31,416 bases of DNA, taken from a virus. The notes beneath the pieces were generated by a model that did not search any database, was not told the origin of the DNA, and saw only the letters and a program-made list of their open reading frames with translations. The stretch spans positions 1 to 31,416 of IMG/VR virus record IMGVR_UViG_3300031918_001561; one strand, written 5' to 3'. A program made the position numbers and the translations under genes. This document shows, piece by piece, positions 1 through 6,440 of this stretch (its first letter is position 1; each line of letters opens with the position of its first letter).

Positions 1-219
1 AGTCGTATATATTGTGAACGTACAAGTCTTAGTCACCTTCAGATGAGTACAGGTGATCGTCACATCTCCTGCACTCACGCCAGTGACGACGCCAGCGCTA
101 GACACTGTTGCCTTCGTCGCATCGGAGCTTGACCATTGGCATGATTGTGATTGACAATCAAAGACAGGATGGAGCTGGAAGGCGTTTCCCTTGCCATCGC
201 TGCCGTCAATACAGAGCAT
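1..219 (-). CDS. Partial tail-fibre segment with Ig-like (Big_2) module, continues past left edge
   Basis: An open frame of 73 codons runs from an ATG at 219 to the window edge with no stop. Its product is a close copy of residues 182-255 of the gp48-like fibre protein next to it: the same CIDGSDGK start, the CQWSSSDATKATVSS core, GVVTGV, and an IYTT end matching VYTT. Differences are mostly conservative or synonymous, so this frame has been under coding selection. It is out of frame with the upstream ORF because of one extra base in a three-T run (plus strand 226-228). Either the fibre gene was broken here, or this is a separate fibre gene coupled by the 14-base overlap between its ATG and the upstream TGA at 206-208. 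A GAGG lies about 12 bases before the ATG, which is a poor ribosome site. Role inferred: distal fibre or adhesin module. Confidence 0.55.
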   Translation of the reverse strand, partial: MLCIDGSDGKGNAFQLHPVFDCQSQSCQWSSSDATKATVSSAGVVTGVSAGDVTITCTHLKVTKTCTFTIYTT

Positions 220-1165
220 GGACACTTTCGGCCTCATCTAAGCGAAGTAATTGATTTGAAAACCAGTCGTCAGGAACTTTGACTGCATCTAAATCATACT
301 GAGAACCACCTGTACCAATGTTTGGAATGACGGCATGATTGACGATTGAATCATGATCGGTGTAACGAATCCAATTCTGATACACGTTGTACTGTTCTGC
401 GTAGGTTTTGTCCAGCAACAAATCAGGATTGCCAGTCAATCGACTGTCCGTCACCAGCGACACAAGTTTAAAGTTTGCCGGATCCAAATCGTTATAGTAG
501 CCAATTTGAGATGTGGGCTTGTTCGATTGACTGGCAGAGTTTAACTGACCATGTTTATCATCAGTGAAAACACCATTCACCCACATCTTTAGCGATGGCC
601 ACAGATCGTTGTTAGCAACGGACGAGTGAGCCATTGCATAAGATACGACACTGTTGATAGGGATAGATTTTAAGCTGTAAAAATCGTAATAATTAGAGAG
701 ATTTGCATAACGATACCGCATGGTTCCATCTCCCATTGAGTATAGATCCCACGCTCCTGCTGTATTATTCCAAAATCCGTATGCGAATGGAGCAACGCTC
801 TTCAATTTATAGGTGATCCTAGTGTTTGGTCTAGCGCCAAACGATGCGGCAGTCATAAAGGGATAGTACGTGCCGCAGCCGGGAAGATTAGCCAATTCGA
901 CTTCACTAGGTAACGTCGTATATACTGTGAAGTCACACGACTTGCTAATTCCTAGATGAGTACAAGTGATCGTCACACTTCCTGCGGCCACGCCAGTAAC
1001 TACGCCAGTGCTCGACACTGTTGCCTTCGTAGCATCAGAGCTTGACCATTGGCATGGATGTGTTTTGGCATCATCAAAATTTGGATGAAGTTGGAAGGCG
1101 TTGTTCTTGCCATCGCTGCCGTCAATACAGAGCATGGACACTTCGGCCTCATCAAGGCGGAGCAG
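1..1165. repeat. Direct repeat pair encoding Ig-like module (copies about 2-238 and 915-1165)
   Basis: Plus-strand bases 2-238 repeat 915-1165 with an offset of 913, changing to 916 after a one-codon indel, and with a one-base insertion in the left copy at 226-228. Long identical stretches include the segments around 131-140/1044-1053 and 205-225/1121-1141. The repeat unit is about 915 bases, or 305 codons, so the fibre seems to be built from modules of Ig bead plus variable domain. The left end of the left copy coincides with the window edge, so its full extent is unknown. Confidence 0.85.
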
Positions 1166-1678
1166 GGTCGAGGGGTCTTCAGTTAAGAATGACCACCGAA
1201 TTGATGTGAATGGGATTTTCTCATCCTCAAAACATTGTACCAAGGCCTGAGCTGCATCCGCTTTGAGAGGTACAGAAACGCCCCACGTGTAAAGTTCGTC
1301 ATCTGAGAAGACTTTATTTCCAACGTGCGATACACCTACCCGGAAAAGTCGGTTTGGCCTTAGAATAGAAACATTGAATCCAATCGCATCGGCCAACGCC
1401 GCGTAGTGCCTTGCGGCGATACCGGTATCCGACGCTATCGCTGTCCTCAATGCCAGCTTGCGCTCAAAAAACGAGCCGTCGCCACTCAGGCCATATTTAT
1501 TTTCCCAACGGGAAATGGAGGCTTCGGTGCATGTGTCCGCATGCATCTCCAAGTCTTTCGCTTCAAGGTCAGCCTTTACCAAGTCGAGTTCCATGGCCAC
1601 AGCATCCATCTGCGCCGTTGGAGTGATTGGAGATATCTGGGATAGTGCCAGGCTATGTGGGCTAGTAAGTACCGTCAT
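206..1678 (-). CDS. gp48-like (YmfQ/DUF2313) baseplate protein fused to Big_2 and adhesin-like domain
   Basis: Residues 1-178 look like the Mu gp48/YmfQ family, the baseplate protein that links the wedge to the fibres. The gene follows gp47 with an ATGA overlap (ATG 1676-1678), as in Mu. Residues 183-254 form a bacterial Ig-like (Big_2) bead, recognised by WSSSD..KATVSSTGVVTGVAAGS.TIT. Residues 255-465 are an aromatic, beta-rich domain I cannot assign; it could be a concanavalin- or lectin-like receptor-binding fold. The C-terminus begins a second module (LLRLDEAE at 477-484, the same as LLRLDEAE at 172-179) and then falls out of frame and stops after SVHALY. At 490 residues it is much longer than plain Mu gp48 (about 190), so fibre function has been fused on. 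The last residues are probably a frameshift product. Confidence 0.8.
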   Translation of the reverse strand: MTVLTSPHSLALSQISPITPTAQMDAVAMELDLVKADLEAKDLEMHADTCTEASISRWENKYGLSGDGSFFERKLALRTAIASDTGIAARHYAALADAIGFNVSILRPNRLFRVGVSHVGNKVFSDDELYTWGVSVPLKADAAQALVQCFEDEKIPFTSIRWSFLTEDPSTLLRLDEAEVSMLCIDGSDGKNNAFQLHPNFDDAKTHPCQWSSSDATKATVSSTGVVTGVAAGSVTITCTHLGISKSCDFTVYTTLPSEVELANLPGCGTYYPFMTAASFGARPNTRITYKLKSVAPFAYGFWNNTAGAWDLYSMGDGTMRYRYANLSNYYDFYSLKSIPINSVVSYAMAHSSVANNDLWPSLKMWVNGVFTDDKHGQLNSASQSNKPTSQIGYYNDLDPANFKLVSLVTDSRLTGNPDLLLDKTYAEQYNVYQNWIRYTDHDSIVNHAVIPNIGTGGSQYDLDAVKVPDDWFSNQLLRLDEAESVHALY

Positions 1679-2880
1679 ACAATTTCAACGCTTCCGAGGA
1701 TAAACTGTTGCAGGGCAGTCGATAGCATCGATGTTGTCTGGACTGCATAGGCTCCTCCATCAACAGATACGGAGACGCTTGCGTCTGTTGCCCCATTGAT
1801 GATCGCGTAGACAATGACCTGCGCGGGGATGAACGGATCCCCGGTACCAAGTCCCGCAAAGTATTGTGCGACAGCCGTCTTGAACGCCAACGGACTTGAG
1901 ATGGAACCCGTTGGAGCAACACGTAAGGACAGAGTCCTGGTGGCCGAAGGGAAGACAAAAATTTCCTTTGGAGCCACAGGGCCTTCATCCTCAAGATGCT
2001 CGCGCACGGCTTCCGTAAACCGTTTTGAAAGGGAGTCTCCCTCAAGCACCATGCCAACTGTGCCAACTCCATAAAAGTTCTTATGTCCCTTGACTTTGGT
2101 CGCAGCTTCAGTGGAGGACGATGACCCATATAGCTCTATGCCATATACCGCAATGGTATGCAAGGAAACGTCCGTGATCGACGAGTCCAACGTATCCATG
2201 GAAGTCAAAGCAATGCGCCAGTAGCGGGCAGAGACCTCGGTGAAGGAAATCTGGATCCAGCCATTCGTTAGGGTGACGGATCCCTGAGCAATCCATGGGC
2301 CATCAAGCGAATCTGAGGAGCTGACAGAAAATGCAGATTCACGGCTGCTGTAGGTGCCGAGACCAAGGCCAAAGATCGGCTGGGACGTAGACAGATCAAT
2401 GGTCAGGTATTTGGAAACGTCACCATCGGCGACTACGAAGCCTGTTGTACCCGCATGCGGATGGATCAGGTTATCCGCAGACAGGTCAGTAAAAGTCCCT
2501 GTGACCATTGATGCAGAAAGAGTTGCCGCCTTGCCCGCAGATGACACCTCCATCGCCCACCGCTCGTAGTCACGGATCTTGCCTCCCGATGGAGGCTTAC
2601 GGTACCGGGAAAAAAGCGCAGTCAGGACTTCTGCAGATGTCAGGCTTGCGGTTGAAATGCCATAAAGCGCAGCCTCGCGCTCACGGGTCGTGACTGAGGC
2701 TGTATCAGGAAATACCTGGTCAAGAGTCCAATCGTTCTGCTTGTACAGCCCCCAGATCTCAGTGGCCTCAGAAGCCATGCTGATATAGAGGGAACTGCCC
2801 TTGGATGTATTCGCATTTGGGTTCAGACCCTTTACGCGAGTCAGCATGCGTTGCAAAATGGAATCAACGGTCTCAGACAT
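1675..2880 (-). CDS. Baseplate J-like wedge protein (Mu gp47) with inserted discoidin-like domain
   Basis: This is the gp47 baseplate wedge protein, which joins hub to fibres. I chose the ATG at 2880 (402 residues) because GAGGTG precedes it at good spacing and it overlaps the gp46 end. Typical family features are PPSGGK..DYERWA at residues 96-109, then VGTVGMVLEGDS near 272-283 and AVREHLEDEGPVAPKE around 291-306. Between these, where family members normally go straight from the W-A segment to GPGTVGV, sit about 135 extra residues (118-253). They contain a YLTIDLS strand, SSSDSLDGPW and SARYWRI, the pattern of an F5/8 type C (discoidin) galactose-binding-like jelly roll ending in YGIELYG. 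The insertion is probably a sugar-binding accessory domain on the baseplate. Core assignment is firm; the insert's fold is by pattern only. Confidence 0.88.
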   Translation of the reverse strand: MSETVDSILQRMLTRVKGLNPNANTSKGSSLYISMASEATEIWGLYKQNDWTLDQVFPDTASVTTREREAALYGISTASLTSAEVLTALFSRYRKPPSGGKIRDYERWAMEVSSAGKAATLSASMVTGTFTDLSADNLIHPHAGTTGFVVADGDVSKYLTIDLSTSQPIFGLGLGTYSSRESAFSVSSSDSLDGPWIAQGSVTLTNGWIQISFTEVSARYWRIALTSMDTLDSSITDVSLHTIAVYGIELYGSSSSTEAATKVKGHKNFYGVGTVGMVLEGDSLSKRFTEAVREHLEDEGPVAPKEIFVFPSATRTLSLRVAPTGSISSPLAFKTAVAQYFAGLGTGDPFIPAQVIVYAIINGATDASVSVSVDGGAYAVQTTSMLSTALQQFILGSVEIV

Positions 2881-3187
2881 GGGACACCTCGACAAAACGT
2901 TCAAAGGTTACGGAGCGGCCAGACTTGGCAAACATTTCTGCACCGACAAGCAGCCGGTCTTTTGAGTCGTACTGTGCGTAGGACTCCACAGATGACGCAT
3001 GGCCAAGGTCGATCATCCATTGCACTGCTTCCTTGACAAACGACTGAGCCTTGCCGCGCACATCCTCGGTCGCAGCACTTTCTTTCAGTTCATCAAAGCG
3101 ATGACCAAACTCCGGGTGCTTGAAGAACGATCCCTTGCGGATCGTCATGGACATCTCAAGCTCTTCCTTCAAGTCATCAAGCGTCAT
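2873..3187 (-). CDS. Mu gp46-like baseplate wedge protein (GPW/gp25 type)
   Basis: A 104-residue protein at the gp46 position, just upstream of gp47. KGSFFKHPEFGHRFDEL near the N-terminus followed by a helical region and a C-terminal SVTFERFVEV strand fit the gp46/W family, which is related to the T4 gp25 wedge component. Its ATG overlaps the stop of the preceding gene in an ATGA arrangement (3184-3187) and its end overlaps the gp47 start, so it is translationally coupled in the late tail operon. The Mu family members are slightly longer (about 140 residues). No odd features. Confidence 0.82.
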   Translation of the reverse strand: MTLDDLKEELEMSMTIRKGSFFKHPEFGHRFDELKESAATEDVRGKAQSFVKEAVQWMIDLGHASSVESYAQYDSKDRLLVGAEMFAKSGRSVTFERFVEVSHV

Positions 3188-3675
3188 TGCAGGATCTCCG
3201 GGAAAGGAGCTGGCGCGGTAGGCGTTGTCGGCATCATCTCGGTAACGATTACCGGAACAGTCTTCAAGACCGCTTCAACGGCACTGAAAAGGCGCTTGTA
3301 GGGCTTTTCAAATTGCGATGTGGTGACACAGCCTTTGACGGCTGTGGTCATTGCGGAAACCAATGACGCGAACGCTGGCAACACGGCAACTACCGAGACG
3401 CCGCCATGCGCGGGAGTGCCCGGTACCGGGAGCGATTGCCAATAGGCGCATAGGTTGGCCGCCATCCTGTCAATGGTTGCAGGCGTATTGTCCGAGCTGA
3501 AGGCCACAATGAGCAAATCCTTGTTGCCACCCTGCGAGCAGTCAGCACCTGCTATCACGGCTTTTTTCGCATAGTCGTCATAGGCCTTGGCCAAGGATGA
3601 GGAAACGGAAGCAGAGCCATCTGCTGCCTTTATGATCGTGGAAAATTCTGCGTCGAGCGAGTCGAGGTCAAGCAT
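3184..3675 (-). CDS. Unknown tail-operon protein between gp45 and gp46
   Basis: I do not recognise this 163-residue protein. The ATG at 3675 is preferred over a TTG one codon upstream, because AAGGGAGG sits seven bases before it and it forms a TGATG junction with the stop of gp45. Mu has no gene at this position. The sequence has an acidic helical N-terminus, a central stretch rich in Ala and Val (SVVAVLPAFASLVSAM, which looks buried or weakly hydrophobic rather than a classic membrane span) and a Pro/Thr-rich C-terminus ending PTTPTAPAPFPEILQ. Tight coupling on both sides indicates a structural or assembly role in the baseplate, which is an inference from position only. Confidence 0.7.
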   Translation of the reverse strand: MLDLDSLDAEFSTIIKAADGSASVSSSLAKAYDDYAKKAVIAGADCSQGGNKDLLIVAFSSDNTPATIDRMAANLCAYWQSLPVPGTPAHGGVSVVAVLPAFASLVSAMTTAVKGCVTTSQFEKPYKRLFSAVEAVLKTVPVIVTEMMPTTPTAPAPFPEILQ

Positions 3676-4148
3676 CAAGTGCCTCCCTTGTCTTGGAATT
3701 CAGGCATTGGGATGCCAGTCGGAGCCCCAAGATTTCCGATTGAGGCATGGAAATTGTATTTGTCACGGAGCGCGGATAGCTTGCCAACCGAGTCGCTTAC
3801 ATCACCATTCACGCGCAAGTCACCATCGACATCAACACCCTTCGGTGCCTTGATCTTGATTGATCCGTTAGGACTCACGGTGATGTAGCAGGATGCAGAA
3901 GCATAAAGAGCCGCGTCGCCTTCGGCCAGCGGTGGCCGGTCTGCGCAGTCGCTTGCGATGGCTACGATGAGATTCCCCAGCTGGAGAAATAGCACTTGGT
4001 CTCCGCTCTTGGGAACACTCGCAAATCCACGTTGCTGCATGAGAAGGCGATCATCAATTATTCGTCCTCCTGCGGAAGCGCTTATGCGACGGAGCTTGCC
4101 TGCAATGTCCTTGCAGGACGTTACGATGCTGGAAAAGAAAGTTATCAT
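3675..4148 (-). CDS. Mu gp45-like baseplate spike protein (gpV family)
   Basis: This 157-residue protein matches the Mu gp45/P2 gpV central spike family, the trimeric needle that pierces the outer membrane. An N-terminal OB-like part contains RGFASVPKSGDQVLFLQLG and VAIASD..DRPPLAEGD, the usual phrase in which the spike is described by even-spaced glycine turns. It is followed by a short beta-helix, YITVSPNGSIKIKAPKGVDVDGDLRVNGDV, whose repeats of hydrophobic-polar pairs form the triple-stranded spike shaft. Start and upstream stop form an ATGA overlap at 4145-4148. Length and context, between gpP and gp46, fit the family. Confidence 0.88.
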   Translation of the reverse strand: MITFFSSIVTSCKDIAGKLRRISASAGGRIIDDRLLMQQRGFASVPKSGDQVLFLQLGNLIVAIASDCADRPPLAEGDAALYASASCYITVSPNGSIKIKAPKGVDVDGDLRVNGDVSDSVGKLSALRDKYNFHASIGNLGAPTGIPMPEFQDKGGT

Positions 4149-5170
4149 AGGAACGCACCTCCAACCGGCTCAAGCATGATGGTGGTCTTGCGGCTTCCTT
4201 CGCGGTCGCAGGTGAATGTCCGTTTCGTGATGCGGAACATTCCAAATACATTGTTCGGCACATCATCAACACGCACCAGACGGTTGACGCGGAATACACG
4301 ACCATCAAGGGCGTGGCCGCGCATCGTGTAGGTTAGGCGTCTTGCGTTGGCATCCTCGGACTCAAGGCGGAGCTTTGCCCCCTTGCTTGCCGGGCCGTCC
4401 TCGTCATTCCATGCCAAAACCAGTGGGCGGTAGAAAGGAAATTTTTTATTCTCCAGAGTCTTCTTGACATGCCCGATGCCATCGTCATCCTGTGCATCAC
4501 CAACAACAATCACAAGCGAATGCCGGTCAACGATGGTGTCTTCTGACTCGCCCTCGATATAGTTTGTGCCACCTGTGCTGTTTCCAATGATATGGTATTC
4601 CGCATTGCCCGTGCGGCGTGGATGCCCAACGACGAAAGATCCGTCGGCATCACCCCAGAACAAAAGCTGCTGGGTATTCGCAGCACGCTTGAAAACCTCG
4701 AAGACCGATTCTCCTGGCTTGACTTGGATGTGCTTCCGGTTCTCCTTGTCCTTCTCCCAGTTGGCATCGACATGGACTTTCCCTGCGGCATCTTGGAACT
4801 TGAAATTTTCCTTGCCGATATAAGGCAGCTTGCGCACCAACTTCTCCGCAAGCTTCTGCAATGTCGTGGGCATGGTGCCAAAGTCCGTTACGCTTGAATC
4901 GACAAGGAGCGCGAACAGGGATCGTCCAGAAATGCTGACTGTTCGGGATCCCTTCGCTGTCTTGCGTCGCACGGAATCCACAATTCCCGTAAATTCCAAA
5001 GTGCCGTTAATCCAAAGCTGAATACGGTCACCAGCGGCCACATCAATGGTTGCTGCCGTCTCCAGCTCGAATGAGCCTTCGGGCTCAGTGAGCGCGGTCG
5101 TCACGCTGTAGCGGATCCACGTGTCAAGAGTGGATCCACCAAGCCGAAGGCTGAGAGTGTCACGGCTCAT
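4145..5170 (-). CDS. Mu gpP-like baseplate hub protein (gp44, late control D type)
   Basis: Hub protein of the contractile-tail baseplate, related to P2 gpD, T4 gp27 and Mu gp44. The ATG at 5170 (341 residues) is chosen: GGGGAGGTG lies eight bases upstream and it overlaps the gpN stop at 5160. A longer upstream extension is unlikely, as it would read through gpN in another frame. Typical features are LSLRLGG at the start, AGDRIQLWINGTLEFTGIVDSV near residues 40-60 (the phrase common to the family), a central VKPGESVFEVFKRAA segment like the LysM-like motif of gpP, and a C-terminal RVNRLVRVDDVPNNVFGMF..TKRTFT. It would sit on the spike (gp45) encoded next. Confidence 0.87.
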   Translation of the reverse strand: MSRDTLSLRLGGSTLDTWIRYSVTTALTEPEGSFELETAATIDVAAGDRIQLWINGTLEFTGIVDSVRRKTAKGSRTVSISGRSLFALLVDSSVTDFGTMPTTLQKLAEKLVRKLPYIGKENFKFQDAAGKVHVDANWEKDKENRKHIQVKPGESVFEVFKRAANTQQLLFWGDADGSFVVGHPRRTGNAEYHIIGNSTGGTNYIEGESEDTIVDRHSLVIVVGDAQDDDGIGHVKKTLENKKFPFYRPLVLAWNDEDGPASKGAKLRLESEDANARRLTYTMRGHALDGRVFRVNRLVRVDDVPNNVFGMFRITKRTFTCDREGSRKTTIMLEPVGGAFL

Positions 5171-6440
5171 AGACCAGCACCTCCCCAGAACAGAATGTTG
5201 GGTTCTTGAATCCATTGAGGGCACAGACACGCTCTGCGGCCTTGTACGGCAAGCCCGCATCAAGGATGATGCGGTGGAGTGGCCGGGGCGAAGTGACCAC
5301 AATCTTTTTTGTGCTCAGGTACTCAAGCTTGAAACGGCGCACGGCATCGGTCAGCGTGTTGGCCATGGCCTCGACGCTTGAAGACTTGTCCATCACCGGC
5401 AAATTTTTCTGGATGAACTGGCGCACCAGAGCCAAGGAATCCTCCAGCATGGATGGGGTAAGCAGATAAGGCGAGGTCTCATCTGCCGAGGGATGTCCCT
5501 CCGCATCGTCAAGAGCAATCTTTTCGGAAGCAACGGACTCCGCAAGGGCTGCCTCGTCTTCGGCCATCAGACGTGACGACTCGTAGCAGAGGGCCATTGA
5601 TGCCAGCTGCGCAAACGAGGAGCGTACGGACGCAGGCGCATCCATCAGGCCATCGTCAAGCATGGTCTGACCATTGTCCGCGATGGATGCCAAGATCGAG
5701 AGAGAGGTGCTGCGTGAGTCGGATGACGAAGAGACCTGTCGGCCAAGGGCTACATAAGCCTCCATGCATTGCTGCATTTGCGACACAAGAGACCCTGACA
5801 ATGATTCGACGTATGTGATGGTGGAACTGATGGCGTCAGCCGGAGCCTCGATCAACGCAATGGCTCCTCTCAGTTTTCCAGCCGTAGTGGAGCAGGCGAG
5901 GGCGAACTTGCGGGCATAGGCACCCATGTCGCTCCACTTGTCCAGCAATGACCAGTCCGAGCCCTTGACGTCAGGTACTCCGGCCTTGGCCATCTCGTCA
6001 GCAATAGCGGCCTGCGCATCTTCGTTGATGGCTTGCGTCTTGGTGATGGCCTGAGCCTTGGCGTCAGGTCTGGCTGCAATGGCAGGATCTAGTCCATCGA
6101 CAACGAACTCAAATGTGAACTCGGCAAAGCGCTTACGGTTGTTGCGCACAAAGGTTGCCGTGGCTGGATATCCAGACACAGTGCCTAGGTCTGGGTGTTC
6201 AAGCTCAATAGGGCTTGTGAAGACTTGCCGGAACCATGTGCGGATTGGGATGTAGTTCGCATCGAAATCATCGCCATTGATGACCGCACGAAATGAATAT
6301 CGCTCGGCCTTTGGTCCCATGTCCTCTACATCTGCACCCACTCGATATGGGTACTCGGTCACGGAAAGGTCGCGTGGCACTGAGTCGGATACGTCTTCTA
6401 GGTACAAATCCCATGGACCGAGTTTTGCATTCGGCTTCAT
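5160..6440 (-). CDS. Mu gpN-like DNA circularisation/baseplate protein (gp43)
   Basis: The N-terminal 120 residues match the DNA_circ_N family seen in Mu gpN (gp43): start with GPWDLYLEDVSDSVPRDLSVTEYPYR, then ERYSFRAVINGDD..ANYIPIRTW and LEHPDLGTVSGYPATATF. The remaining 300 residues are helical and rich in Ala and Ser with no catalytic motif visible. In Mu the protein is a tail/baseplate component, also linked by name to circularisation of infecting DNA. It is coupled to the tape-measure gene by an ATGA overlap (6437-6440) and to gpP by overlap at its end. Length of 426 is close to family size (about 490 in Mu). Confidence 0.87.
   Translation of the reverse strand: MKPNAKLGPWDLYLEDVSDSVPRDLSVTEYPYRVGADVEDMGPKAERYSFRAVINGDDFDANYIPIRTWFRQVFTSPIELEHPDLGTVSGYPATATFVRNNRKRFAEFTFEFVVDGLDPAIAARPDAKAQAITKTQAINEDAQAAIADEMAKAGVPDVKGSDWSLLDKWSDMGAYARKFALACSTTAGKLRGAIALIEAPADAISSTITYVESLSGSLVSQMQQCMEAYVALGRQVSSSSDSRSTSLSILASIADNGQTMLDDGLMDAPASVRSSFAQLASMALCYESSRLMAEDEAALAESVASEKIALDDAEGHPSADETSPYLLTPSMLEDSLALVRQFIQKNLPVMDKSSSVEAMANTLTDAVRRFKLEYLSTKKIVVTSPRPLHRIILDAGLPYKAAERVCALNGFKNPTFCSGEVLVYEP

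Noticed and set aside
1-1165. Invertible fibre segment (as in Mu G segment) or diversity-generating retroelement
   Set aside because: The repeats are direct, not inverted; there is no recombinase or reverse transcriptase gene and no adenine-biased template repeat in the window.
5171-5302. N-terminal extension of the gpP-like protein
   Set aside because: It overlaps the conserved gpN frame by 140 bases and has composition of a shadow frame; ATG 5170 has a strong GGAGG.
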